Assembly (NCBI GenBank): GCA_002689445.1
Contig: NZGC01000077.1
Location: forward strand, 58,999-122,998
Reading direction: 5' to 3'
DNA from: Gammaproteobacteria bacterium
GTDB taxonomy: Bacteria > Pseudomonadota > Gammaproteobacteria > Pseudomonadales > Azotimanducaceae
Length of the DNA: 64,000 nucleotides
Every line of letters starts with the position of its first letter. Within the stretch, counting starts at the first letter, position 1. Made by a program: the position numbers and the translations under genes. The notes below the pieces were generated by a model. The model saw only the letters and a list, made by a program, of their open reading frames with translations. It made no database searches and was not told where the DNA came from. Below, in pieces: positions 41,209 through 49,841 of the stretch.

Positions 41209-42375
41209 CAATCTGACGTTAATAACGTCCTCAACCGCAGCAAGAGAGGCCAGTAAAGACGCTGAGGGTTCGCTTTCAACATCGATTAAATTGTAAGCGA
41301 TTTCATCACGACTCTTATTAATCATGTCAATGACATTGATATTTTGGTCCGCCAATATCGACAGTACTTGGCCCAAAATTCTTGGGACATTACGGTTTGA
41401 CAACGCAATTCGAGTACCGACAGGACTCCGCTCTAAATACAGGTTCGGAAAGTTAACCGAGTTCTTAATGTTACCGTTATTCAAAAAATCGATTAACTGA
41501 TCAGCAGCCATTACCGCACAATTTTCCTCAGCCTCGTCGGTGCTTGCGCCTAGATGCGGCGTCGCAATGGCTCCTTTGACACCAAACAACAAAGGGTCAG
41601 GAAAATCGCTGATGTAATGCGACAATTGGCCGTTTTCGAGCGCGCCTTTCACGGCCTCCGTGTTGACGATTTCTCCACGCGCGAAATTGAGTAAAACGGT
41701 TCCTGGTCTGACTTCTGCCAACAAATCCTGATTCACCAGACCACTCGTCGCTGGTAACGCTGGCACATGCAAAGTAATGAGGTCTGATTTGGCAAACAAT
41801 GCTTCCACACTGGCCATCCTTTGCACTCGGCTTGATAAGCGCCAAGCGGCATCCACTGAAAGTGCAGGATCATAGCCTAGCACCTCCATACCCAGCGCGA
41901 GCGCAACGTCAGCCACCATAGAACCAATGGCCCCCAAGCCTAAAACCCCTAGGGTACGCCCTTTGAGCTCAGAGCCCTTGAAAGCTTTCTTACCCGCTTC
42001 TACCTCTGCGTTAAGCGTCGCCTTATCTTCCTGTTGGCCCAACTGAGAGACGAATTCGATCCCCTGCACTACGCCTCGCTGCGACATCAACATACCCGCC
42101 ACAACCAGTTCCTTAACCGCATTGGCATTGGCTCCAGGGGTATTGAACACGACGATGCCCTTATTCGTGTAGTCTGCCACTGGAATATTGTTCACACCTG
42201 CACCGGCGCGACCTACCGCCAACAAGCCTTCGGTAGCGTGAGCTTCTGTTAATTTGTAGCTTCGTAGCAGGATCGCTTCGGGTTGGGAGTGACTTTCTGA
42301 CAACTCAAACCGGTCTGGCTTGAATCGCTGCAAACCTTTCTCTGCAATATTGTTTAGCGTAAGTACCTGGTACAT
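41197..42375 (-). CDS. serA: D-3-phosphoglycerate dehydrogenase
   Basis: A 392-residue dehydrogenase making 3-phosphohydroxypyruvate for serine. NAD-binding motif GVLGLGAIGSMVADVALALG, catalytic region LNFARGEIVNTEAV and ATPHLGASTDEAEENCA. The C-terminal ACT domain (RILGQVLSILADQNINVIDMINKSRDE) binds serine for feedback control. This is the shorter type without the allosteric-substrate-binding domain. The ATG at 42375 with AAGGG upstream is chosen over a codon 12 residues earlier. Confidence 0.96.
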   Translation of the reverse strand: MYQVLTLNNIAEKGLQRFKPDRFELSESHSQPEAILLRSYKLTEAHATEGLLAVGRAGAGVNNIPVADYTNKGIVVFNTPGANANAVKELVVAGMLMSQRGVVQGIEFVSQLGQQEDKATLNAEVEAGKKAFKGSELKGRTLGVLGLGAIGSMVADVALALGMEVLGYDPALSVDAAWRLSSRVQRMASVEALFAKSDLITLHVPALPATSGLVNQDLLAEVRPGTVLLNFARGEIVNTEAVKGALENGQLSHYISDFPDPLLFGVKGAIATPHLGASTDEAEENCAVMAADQLIDFLNNGNIKNSVNFPNLYLERSPVGTRIALSNRNVPRILGQVLSILADQNINVIDMINKSRDEIAYNLIDVESEPSASLLASLAAVEDVINVRLLPQ

Positions 42376-42437
42376 GGCGGCGCCCTTCAAAAAAGCCGCT
42401 ATTGTACACAAATCAAAGAAAATTAAAGGCGTATATT

Positions 42438-42469
42438 CTCAAGCTTAGGATGAGTTTCTCTCAAGCTTA
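42438..42469. repeat. Ten-base direct repeat CTCAAGCTTA
   Basis: CTCAAGCTTA occurs at 42438-42447 and 42460-42469, between serA and the small ABC-operon gene, each copy followed closely by GATGAG or TGAG. It lies upstream of serA on the minus strand and could be a regulator site, but no protein can be assigned. Confidence 0.5.
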
Positions 42470-42548
42470 TGAGCTTCGCAGTTCCGGCGCCTTCAAAGAA
42501 CACGCCCAAATTGCTTGGAGCGCTTGCAGATATCCAGCCCACTGGCGA

Positions 42549-42734
42549 CTAGCGTAACTGCTGCTCGAAGAAAAACCGCTTAATCTCGCTCAAGGTCTGT
42601 AAGGATATTTGCCCTTGTTCATAGGCGATGGTGAGCAAGCGAAGCTGTTCAGATGAGGTAGGGGAGTTCAAGTAAACCAGCCCGCCCAAGACCAAGACGA
42701 CCATAACGACACCCAGCAATTGACTAAATTTCAT
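42549..42734 (-). CDS. Small single-pass membrane protein in the ABC operon
   Basis: A 61-residue protein with one transmembrane helix (about residues 5-23, FSQLLGVVMVVLVLGGLVY) and a polar helical tail. It starts inside the end of the permease gene (11-base overlap), which supports real, coupled translation. I know no family for it. Likely an accessory subunit of the neighbouring exporter; this is inferred from position. Confidence 0.65.
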   Translation of the reverse strand: MKFSQLLGVVMVVLVLGGLVYLNSPTSSEQLRLLTIAYEQGQISLQTLSEIKRFFFEQQLR

Positions 42735-43581
42735 TACAATACCTCCTTCCTAACATGGTCAGCGCACCTAAAACCAATGCCACTACCCCTGATAATACAC
42801 TATCTGGGCCTATCATTGGACCACCCAGCAATTCAGCATGATCAAAACCCGCGGCGAGAGGCAGCGGCTGGGCGTGCGCCCAAAACCAACTACTGACGAC
42901 GGTCTGTGAAAACAGACTGCTCTCAATCAACAAACCAACCAATGGTAGGCCCAAAGCCCAGAATAGCGGCTGACTTCGAGCGACCGACGACACCAGCAGT
43001 ATCCAAAGAAAAATTGGCAAGCCCCACCACATCTGCTTTAGCGTAACAAAGAGCCAATCACCCACGACTAACACTCCGGCAGACAACAGGCTCGGACCCG
43101 ATACGAGCTCTTCTACGAACGATGACAAACCCATCCACAATACGAGGGCAACCATCAAAAACGTGATGAATCCAATCAGCAAATAAACCAAGGGGATTAG
43201 CACAACACCGGTGAGCAATTTGCTGAGTACAACCTCAAGGTCAGAGACCGGTAGTGATTTCCAAAACAGGATACTGCGATCCTTTCTCTCTTGGAACAAC
43301 GCTCCCAGTAAGTAACTCAAGACCACCAATTGACCCATCAAAAAAAAGGCGAGACAGAAAAAAGTTGCCACGGCCTCTGCTGGCCCATCCGCGATATTCA
43401 CGTCAGTCTGAAGCGAGAGATTCAGATCCGCACTTCCGAGGTAATTGAGCCCAAACACCACAGACAGGAGAGCCAGCGTGACATTAATCACCAATAAGCC
43501 AACTGGCAACCGCCATACTAAATTCGGGTGCTCCCATATTTCGCGCAGGCCCAATGCCATCAGGGTGTTCACTGTATTCAT
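42724..43581 (-). CDS. ABC-2 type exporter permease
   Basis: A 285-residue membrane protein with about six hydrophobic helices. It has no conserved signature beyond the ABC-2 permease pattern, including the ERKDRSILFWKSLPVSDLEVVLSKL segment typical of these permeases. With the ATPase upstream it should form an exporter for a peptide, lipid or antibiotic; the substrate is unknown. The ATG at 43581 is preferred to a GTG one codon before because AAGGA lies eight bases upstream. Confidence 0.85.
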   Translation of the reverse strand: MNTVNTLMALGLREIWEHPNLVWRLPVGLLVINVTLALLSVVFGLNYLGSADLNLSLQTDVNIADGPAEAVATFFCLAFFLMGQLVVLSYLLGALFQERKDRSILFWKSLPVSDLEVVLSKLLTGVVLIPLVYLLIGFITFLMVALVLWMGLSSFVEELVSGPSLLSAGVLVVGDWLFVTLKQMWWGLPIFLWILLVSSVARSQPLFWALGLPLVGLLIESSLFSQTVVSSWFWAHAQPLPLAAGFDHAELLGGPMIGPDSVLSGVVALVLGALTMLGRRYCNEI

Positions 43582-43601
43582 CACTGTATTCCTTCGTAAC
43601 T

Positions 43602-43636
43602 TTTATAACTTTACAAATTTACAAATTTATAACTTT
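43602..43636. repeat. Short AT-rich repeats between ABC genes
   Basis: The gap of about 90 bp between ATPase and permease genes holds TTTATAACTTT (43602) again at 43626, and two tandem ACAAATTT (43613-43628). Farther left, CACTGTATTC is repeated at 43570 and 43582, spanning the permease start. The gap is unusual in an otherwise tightly packed operon. Confidence 0.6.
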
Positions 43637-43671
43637 GTTCATCTGCCCGAGGATCAAGCGCCCGGCGTACC

Positions 43672-44538
43672 TCAGGAGACTGACCGAAGGTCTGGTCCCA
43701 TCATGCCAACAAACAATTCAGCAATGCCGACCCGGCGTCGTTCGCCAAGCCCCTCCAGCGCATCGGCTGTGATGCTGTCAAAAATAAACGAAGCGCCGGT
43801 CAAAGTCGGCGTCTCTGATAAGGGTCCTAAACTCCGCACCGTGGCCAACGATGCCGAGGGCGCATCCAATGCAGAAAATCGTTCAAAGACATCATCCATC
43901 GTTTCACTCAGGCGCAACCGACCGTGTTCAATAAACACCAAATGGGTCAGGAGGGACTCAATTTCTTCGACCTGATGCGTGCTGATCACCAAGGTACGCG
44001 TCCCATCTAGAAAGGTCTCAAGTAGCTGCTGATAAAATTGAGAGCGATAAACGATATCCAAACCGAGGGTCGGCTCATCTAGAATCAGGAGCTTGACATC
44101 CATCGCAAGTACCAACGACAAATGCAACTGCGTGATCATCCCTTTCGACAAAGTTTTAATCTTTTGCTTCGGTTGAATTTGGGTATGCTCGAGGATCTCC
44201 CAAGCCTTCAATTCCGAAAAGTTAGGATGCACCGAAGCTGACAGTTGGATAATTTGATCGACTCGCATCCAGCTGGGCAGTATGCCGACATCGGAAATAT
44301 AACCCACAGATTGCATGAGCTCGTGCCTAGACCGCCGCGGGGAGCGGCCCAAAATATCAATCTCACCTTCGAAACTCGACAGTCCCAGCATTGCTTTCAA
44401 GAGCGTGGTCTTACCCGCTCCATTTGGGCCAATTAATCCCAACACGCCGCCTTGAGGAATCTCTAACGAGACGCCGTCTAACGCGCGATGTTGCCCAAAG
44501 CGCTTGCTCACCTTATTGATCGATGCATATGGCGTCAT
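43672..44538 (-). CDS. ABC exporter ATP-binding protein
   Basis: A 289-residue ATPase. Walker A GPNGAGKTTLLKAMLG, Q-loop region VGYISD, signature LSKGMITQLHLSLVLA (close to LSGGQ type), Walker B LLILDEPTLGLD, and switch His in VISTHQVEEI. This is the exporter-type (BcrA/YtrB-like) subgroup. The start ATG overlaps the gntR stop as ATGA, so the regulator and transporter are made together. Confidence 0.93.
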   Translation of the reverse strand: MTPYASINKVSKRFGQHRALDGVSLEIPQGGVLGLIGPNGAGKTTLLKAMLGLSSFEGEIDILGRSPRRSRHELMQSVGYISDVGILPSWMRVDQIIQLSASVHPNFSELKAWEILEHTQIQPKQKIKTLSKGMITQLHLSLVLAMDVKLLILDEPTLGLDIVYRSQFYQQLLETFLDGTRTLVISTHQVEEIESLLTHLVFIEHGRLRLSETMDDVFERFSALDAPSASLATVRSLGPLSETPTLTGASFIFDSITADALEGLGERRRVGIAELFVGMMGPDLRSVS

Positions 44539-44888
44539 AATTTTTCCTCTAAAAGATCTGCTAACGATAACCCCAACAGAGAGAGTCGGCGTGCGATGCT
44601 CGGCCATTCTTCACGTAAGAAACGAGCACGTAATTCAACCCTCAATAACTCCGCCGCATCATCTGCGACGAACATACCCAAACCCCGACGCTTGAAAGCT
44701 ACGCCATCCTCGACCAACAGCTGCATCGCTTTTGACACCGTCAGCGGATTGACATGTTGCTCGACCGCCAGTTGACGAACCGAGGGCAAGGGTTCTCCAG
44801 GACCAATGACCCCTTCCAGGATCAGTTGCGCAAGGTATTGATGAATCTGCAGATAGATTGGCTCCTTGTCGTTCCACGCAATTGGCAT
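44535..44888 (-). CDS. GntR-family regulator, YtrA subfamily
   Basis: A 117-residue regulator. An N-terminal winged helix-turn-helix (PIYLQIHQYLAQLILEGVI, PSVRQLAVEQHVNPLTVSKAMQLL) is followed by only about 45 residues, too short for a FadR, HutC or MocR ligand domain, which is the hallmark of YtrA-type members. In Bacillus, YtrA represses its own ABC transporter operon and responds to cell-wall-active antibiotics. Here it heads gntR-ATPase-permease-small protein, with a matching operator upstream. Confidence 0.9.
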   Translation of the reverse strand: MPIAWNDKEPIYLQIHQYLAQLILEGVIGPGEPLPSVRQLAVEQHVNPLTVSKAMQLLVEDGVAFKRRGLGMFVADDAAELLRVELRARFLREEWPSIARRLSLLGLSLADLLEEKL

Positions 44889-44969
44889 AGGTTATTCCCT
44901 GTTGCTAGCCACCCTCATTATTCCAACTTGGCCGAGGTTTTATCTGAGCTAAAACAACTCTACTGATTT

Positions 44970-44993
44970 AGTGTATTAGTATGCTAGCACACT
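44970..44993. promoter_or_regulatory. Candidate YtrA-type operator
   Basis: An imperfect palindrome AGTGTA, twelve bases, CACACT. The B. subtilis YtrA operator, as I recall it, is AGTGTA with thirteen bases and AACACT. It lies about 80 bases upstream of the gntR start and overlaps a possible promoter, so autoregulation is likely. Confidence 0.65.
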
Positions 44994-45002
44994 ATATAAC
45001 AA
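44973..45002 (-). promoter_or_regulatory. Possible promoter of the gntR-ABC operon
   Basis: On the minus strand TTGTTA (44997-45002) and TAATAC (44973-44978) are spaced 18 bases. The match to sigma-70 boxes is moderate. The candidate operator covers most of the spacer and the -10 box, as expected for repression. Confidence 0.45.
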
Positions 45003-45051
45003 AAACAAGTCTAAACATCGCCAGTCCTAACCGAACAGGACGAAGCTTGAT

Positions 45052-46617
45052 CTATTGACTGACCTTGCGATAATTCAATGGCGGCTCGCGATCGCCAAGC
45101 AGCGCACGATAGACGTAATCTGAACCCCGGCGCCGATCAAACTCAACCTGAGCCGCCGTTAAGACCGTAGGGTGACTGATGAGCGTTCTCGCTGTCAGCG
45201 CCAGCGATTTGGCCGCAACCATCATCCCTTTTACGCCAATTGACGTTCCACCGGCTGCGATGGCTTGCCAGCTGTGAGCCGCGGTTCCGGGTACCCAGGT
45301 TGCAGTGGTCAGACCCGTTGTGGGCACGACCCAACTGACATCGCCTACATCGGTTGAACCTCGACCTTGCTGAAAACGAAACGGTTGAATCTGAGTTTCT
45401 AGCCCTGGGCGCGGCGTACTGTCACCAAAGCTCTCAGCAATCTTTGCCGCAAATTGTTGCTCTGACGGACTCATGGTGTATCCACCCACCCGTGACAAAC
45501 TGTCGTACATGGTTCTGGCCAACACGTCATTGGGCAATACCGCGTGATTGCCATGCATGGTTTCGATATTGACCGAGGTTCCTGTCCCCAGCGCCGCAGC
45601 ATGGGCTGTATTCATTACCCGGTCCCAGATCCCCAATAGGGCTTTCGCATCAGGGTGCCTGACGTAGTAATACACCTCGGCGAAGTCCGGCACGACGTTA
45701 GGCGCTTTACCACCACTGGTAATCACATAGTGCACTCGTGCCGAATCGGGTAAGTGTTCACGCATCAAGTTAACCATGTGATTCATCGCTTCAACCCCAT
45801 CGAGAGCAGACCGGCCCCGTTCGGGTGCCGCCGCCGCATGGGATGAAACACCCGTGAATTGAATCCGTGCTGACTTATTCGCAAGGGTAGTGCCGGGGTT
45901 TGCAGCGTTTCGATCCCCAGCATGCCAATGCAAGACCGTATCAACATCATCAAACAATCCCGCTCTTACCATGTAGACCTTCCCTGACCCACCTTCTTCG
46001 GCAGGGGTACCGTAAAGACGAATTGTTCCCTGCCGGGGTGTATCGGCCAACCAATCTTTCACTGCAATGGCCGCGGCGGTAGACCCAGCACCAAACAAAT
46101 GATGTCCACAAGCATGTCCGGCTGCCTTCCCTGGCAAGCCTTGCCGAATCGGTACCGCCGCCTGAGAGATACCCGGTAACGCGTCAAATTCAGCCAGAAT
46201 CCCGATGACGGGTTGACCTTCTCCATAACTTGCCACAAACGCTGTCGGAATATTGGCAACACCCGCTTCTACCTTGAAACCTGCGTTCGCCAAAGTATCC
46301 TGCAGCAACTGACTGCTTTTATGCTCTTGATATCCCACCTCAGCATGGTCCCAAATTTGCATCGCAATGTCGGCATAAGTGTCTTGAGACTCGGCAAGTG
46401 TCAATAACATCTGATCCTCGTCATCGCTCAACACAGCCACGCTATGTAGTCCAAACCAGGCAACCAGGATCGACCTGATGGCGGTTTTTAGTCTTACGCC
46501 TACGCTTGCTGCTACTCCTCGTCTTGCTTCCACTCTTGCTCCCCCGCTCACGCTGTCTTTCGTTATCTTTCCCGTTTTCTTTCCCGTTCCCATTCCTTTC
46601 GAGATTTCCTTTGCCAT
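45052..46617 (-). CDS. Exported M20-family amidohydrolase (AbgB-like)
   Basis: A 521-residue metallopeptidase of the M20 family, AbgB-like subgroup. Metal and catalytic motifs are GILAEFDALPG, GHACGHHLFGAG and GTPAEEGGSG. The dimer domain has VSSHAAAAPERGRSALDG, and the end holds GSTDVGDVSWVVPT. The first 65 residues are unusual: about 40 basic, low-complexity residues and then a hydrophobic segment ending near VAVLS, like a signal peptide with a long n-region. ATG at 46617 has GAGGAG about eight bases upstream. Relatives cleave aminobenzoyl-glutamate or acyl amino acids; the substrate here is open. Confidence 0.88.
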   Translation of the reverse strand: MAKEISKGMGTGKKTGKITKDSVSGGARVEARRGVAASVGVRLKTAIRSILVAWFGLHSVAVLSDDEDQMLLTLAESQDTYADIAMQIWDHAEVGYQEHKSSQLLQDTLANAGFKVEAGVANIPTAFVASYGEGQPVIGILAEFDALPGISQAAVPIRQGLPGKAAGHACGHHLFGAGSTAAAIAVKDWLADTPRQGTIRLYGTPAEEGGSGKVYMVRAGLFDDVDTVLHWHAGDRNAANPGTTLANKSARIQFTGVSSHAAAAPERGRSALDGVEAMNHMVNLMREHLPDSARVHYVITSGGKAPNVVPDFAEVYYYVRHPDAKALLGIWDRVMNTAHAAALGTGTSVNIETMHGNHAVLPNDVLARTMYDSLSRVGGYTMSPSEQQFAAKIAESFGDSTPRPGLETQIQPFRFQQGRGSTDVGDVSWVVPTTGLTTATWVPGTAAHSWQAIAAGGTSIGVKGMMVAAKSLALTARTLISHPTVLTAAQVEFDRRRGSDYVYRALLGDREPPLNYRKVSQ

Positions 46618-46828
46618 TGCTTTCACTCCTCGACTGTTAGGATTGTCATCCTTATCAAACCTCGATAAGCGTCAACGGCAGTTCGACTCATTGCCAACGG
46701 GCCAACTCAAAGCGCACCAACAAAACCGGTGGGTTTGTCCTGTGGCTCCTGCGCCGAACCCTCTTGCTTGCCCTACCAGCCTCCCTAGGCTAAGCCCCCA
46801 CAAGCAAGGGTTATATCAATAGGCTCAA

Positions 46829-47935
46829 TCAACGGTTACCTTTGCCTCCCGGTCGCTTAAGATCAGCGACTTCTTCGATCAACTGCCAGATTGCTAGGAC
46901 ACTGTCCGGCCGTCGATAAGCTTGCAGTTGCTCAAGGAACTGTTGCTTCGACACCCATAACTCGCTCGCCGCCAAGGCAAGTTTTCCTGGCGCTAACCGT
47001 TCTTCAGACAAGACCATCGCATACCCTTTCTCTTCGAAAAGCGCTGCGTTTTCAAGCTGATCACCTCGACTCGCCGCTTTGGTTAACGGAACCAACAATT
47101 GAGGCTTTTGAAAACACAGCAGCTCATACAACGCGTTAGCACCGGCTCGCGAAATGACCAAATCAGCCGCTGCGAGAACGTCCCCAAACTCCGCTCCCAA
47201 AAATTCAAACTGGTAGTAGCTTGGATACGCCAAAAGTGATGCCTCTACCGCGCCTTGTCCCACTACATGTACCACCTGAAAGCGTTCGATGAGGGCATCA
47301 AGATCGACCCGGACACACCTGTTGAGCACGTGAGAACCCAGACTCCCTCCGAACACCAAAAGAATCGGCCGACTCGGGTCAAGGGGCTTCTGCACATTGA
47401 GGTACGACCTCCCTCGTTCAGCATTCGCCTCGCGTAAGCTGGCCCGAAGCGGTGTACCCGTCACCTCAGTTACTCGCCCTTTGAAGGCAAGTTGAGTTTC
47501 TGCAAAATTCAAACACACCCGATCACTGAGAGGTGCGCTCAACCGATTGGCCAACCCCGGCGTTAAGTCTGACTCATGGATGATGACTTTGATTCTCAAT
47601 AACGCTGCCGCAAATACAACAGGTACTGCGACAAAACCGCCTTTTGAAAACAATACATTCGGCCGTCTTCGTTGCAAAATCCACAGTGCCTGGAAAAAAC
47701 CCCACAAAATTTTCATGGGATCGAGGAAATTTTGCCATGAAAAATAACGTCTCAATTTTCCTGACGCGATGCCAAAATAAGGAACACCACAATCCGCCAC
47801 AATGGCAGCTTCAATGCCTTTTTTTGAGCCGATGTAAAAGCACTCATGTCCTCTTTGACTCGCTGCCTCGATCAGGGCGACATTTGGCGTGACATGACCG
47901 GCGGTCCCGCCGCCTGTAAACGCAACTTGCAACAT
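46829..47935 (-). CDS. murG: UDP-GlcNAc:lipid I GlcNAc transferase, MurG family
   Basis: A 368-residue GT-B enzyme that converts lipid I to lipid II at the inner face of the membrane. N-terminal G-loop FTGGGTAGHVTPNVALI, VIIHESDLTPGLANRL, LVFGGSLGSHVLN and the UDP-GlcNAc site ISRAGANALYELL. The SKGGFVAVPVV and HESDLTPGLAN wording resembles MurG of Gram-positive bacteria (and second murG copies) more than the E. coli protein, where the acceptor loop is GGTGGH. It is outside the mra/dcw cluster, behind hda. Start ATG overlaps the hda stop. Confidence 0.9.
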   Translation of the reverse strand: MLQVAFTGGGTAGHVTPNVALIEAASQRGHECFYIGSKKGIEAAIVADCGVPYFGIASGKLRRYFSWQNFLDPMKILWGFFQALWILQRRRPNVLFSKGGFVAVPVVFAAALLRIKVIIHESDLTPGLANRLSAPLSDRVCLNFAETQLAFKGRVTEVTGTPLRASLREANAERGRSYLNVQKPLDPSRPILLVFGGSLGSHVLNRCVRVDLDALIERFQVVHVVGQGAVEASLLAYPSYYQFEFLGAEFGDVLAAADLVISRAGANALYELLCFQKPQLLVPLTKAASRGDQLENAALFEEKGYAMVLSEERLAPGKLALAASELWVSKQQFLEQLQAYRRPDSVLAIWQLIEEVADLKRPGGKGNR

Positions 47936-48600
47936 CAAAGATTCAGCACTTGTTTAAGAAATGGGATGGTTAACCGACGTTGCAGTCGCAGACTCTCGTC
48001 GGCCAACACGTTCAACGTTTTAATCAGCGATCCAATTTCTCTTGGGGAACGTTGCAAAAGAAAATCGAGGACCTCAGTTGGCAACGGCAAGCTGACCTCG
48101 TCAGCAAACCGGCATAATACCCGGCGCTTTTCATGCTCTTGTAATTGCCCAGTCTGTAGCCATTGCATTGATCGGCACCGAGATGCCACATCGGATAGCG
48201 TAAAGTTGATTTCCGGTAATGGCTGCTGTGATGCCATCAATAACCAAGTGATGCCATCAGCCGAAAGATGATTGATCAAATCATACAACGCGAGTTCCCA
48301 GGGCCTGTTACCCAAAATCCCATCCAGGCCATCAATCGCTAACACATCAAATGCGCGCAAATCTTTGAGAATTGCCGGCGAATGATCGGCTGCTGGCGAC
48401 AAATAGAGCGATCTTCCACCCTGCTGCTCACACCGATGGCACAACGCCTGGAGCAAATGGGTCTTGCCGGATCCGGATGCGCCGCTGAACCAAACGGCAG
48501 CTGGAGCCAATGCAAGCGCCCGTTGACCAACGTCGCCTTCGTAGCGTTCAAGGGTTGAATCTTTGTCTAGGGGAAATTCAAACGTCAGCTGAGCATTCAC
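47935..48600 (-). CDS. hda: DnaA regulatory inactivator Hda (GTG start)
   Basis: A 221-residue AAA+ protein. The N-terminal QLTFEF is a clamp-binding motif, followed by Walker A GASGSGKTH, Walker B-like VLAIDGLDGI and sensor 2 region near RSPREIGSLIKTL. Hda with the beta clamp promotes hydrolysis of DnaA-bound ATP after replication starts (RIDA). It begins with GTG overlapping the perM stop by four bases. Conserved beside the PerM-like gene. Confidence 0.95.
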   Translation of the reverse strand: MNAQLTFEFPLDKDSTLERYEGDVGQRALALAPAAVWFSGASGSGKTHLLQALCHRCEQQGGRSLYLSPAADHSPAILKDLRAFDVLAIDGLDGILGNRPWELALYDLINHLSADGITWLLMASQQPLPEINFTLSDVASRCRSMQWLQTGQLQEHEKRRVLCRFADEVSLPLPTEVLDFLLQRSPREIGSLIKTLNVLADESLRLQRRLTIPFLKQVLNL

Positions 48601-49808
48601 TCTTCGACGCCTCGGCCGTCGATCGCTGGGTTCGATTCAAGCTCAGTCACAGCGCCCCCCTCCTTCGCTTCGCTAGCCTCACTCCCAGTGGTGGTTAATG
48701 CCTGTGGTTCGCTTTCTGCGGGTTCATCTACGGTTACAGAAGAACTCTCAGCGCTTCCCTGATACCACTGACTGTGCAAATATTGTTGCAACGAAAACCG
48801 AACCAAGACCATCAACACGGCAGTTACCGGCAACGCCAAGAGCACTCCTGAAAACCCGAAGAGCTGACCTCCGGCTAGAACTGCAAAGATTACCGCAACC
48901 GGATGAAGTCCAATTTTATCTCCCACCAACCAAGGTGTTAGGACACTCCCTTCCAAAATTTGACCTACAAGAAAAATGCCAAGGACGTAGGCGGGATGTA
49001 ACCAATCTTGAAACTGATAGGCCGCGGTCAACGACGCTAACGCTAAGCCAAGAATAAAACCTAGATAAGGCACAACACTGGCTAGCCCCGCCACTAAACC
49101 AATGATTAAAGCCATTTCCACGCCCAGCAGCCCTAATCCAATCGAATAAAACAGGCCCAGAAAAATCATCACCAACAGTTGACCCCGAATAAATGCCGCC
49201 AACATGTCGTCCCCAGCTCTGACCAGTGAGCGGATAACCACCAGTTGAGACCTGGGGATTAAATTGTCCAGACGCTCAATAATTGAGTCCCAGTCTCGCA
49301 TCAGATAAAAAGCCACCACCGGCGTTAACGCTAAGGTCATGACGGCGCCAAATATTGCTTTGCCAGAGGCTGTTAACTGTCCCAATAAGTAACCTAGGAC
49401 ATCACTTGACTGCTCCCAATCACCGAGATATTCCTCCGCCAACCCTCTGACATCCATCCCACCAGCATCGACGCCTATCCACGGAGTCAACAAGGGCGCC
49501 AAGCGAGCTTGCAGCCACACTAAGGTCGCTGGCAACCGTTTCAACAGTTCGGTGGCTTCATGCGCGAGGGCAGGAATGAACAGCATCAGGGTAATGGCCA
49601 CCAACAGTGCAATGGCCAAAAAAACCAACCCAGAAGCCAAGCCACGGCCTATGCGCCAGCGCTCAAGCCGATCAACCCAAGGGTCGCCAAGATAAGCGAG
49701 CAGTGCCCCTAAGAAAAATGGTGTCATCATCGGGCTCAACACATTGAGTAACAGTAGCGCTACCACGACCGACCCGAGTAGCAACACCCCTCCCAGCGAT
49801 ACCTTCAT
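48597..49808 (-). CDS. perM: PerM / AI-2E family permease
   Basis: A 403-residue membrane protein with about eight helices. Features of the AI-2E exporter/PerM family are MTPFFLGALLAYLGDPWVDRLERW, a long soluble middle part, LGLLGVEMALIIGLVAGLASVVPYLGFILG and EGSVLTPWLVGDKIGLHPVAVIFAVLAGGQLFG. The last 60 residues are a hydrophilic tail. The transported substance is uncertain. The ATG at 49808 has GGAG six bases upstream; a TTG four codons earlier is less likely. Confidence 0.93.
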   Translation of the reverse strand: MKVSLGGVLLLGSVVVALLLLNVLSPMMTPFFLGALLAYLGDPWVDRLERWRIGRGLASGLVFLAIALLVAITLMLFIPALAHEATELLKRLPATLVWLQARLAPLLTPWIGVDAGGMDVRGLAEEYLGDWEQSSDVLGYLLGQLTASGKAIFGAVMTLALTPVVAFYLMRDWDSIIERLDNLIPRSQLVVIRSLVRAGDDMLAAFIRGQLLVMIFLGLFYSIGLGLLGVEMALIIGLVAGLASVVPYLGFILGLALASLTAAYQFQDWLHPAYVLGIFLVGQILEGSVLTPWLVGDKIGLHPVAVIFAVLAGGQLFGFSGVLLALPVTAVLMVLVRFSLQQYLHSQWYQGSAESSSVTVDEPAESEPQALTTTGSEASEAKEGGAVTELESNPAIDGRGVEE

Positions 49809-49841
49809 CTTACGCTCCAATTACTCGTGTTCATTGTTCTA

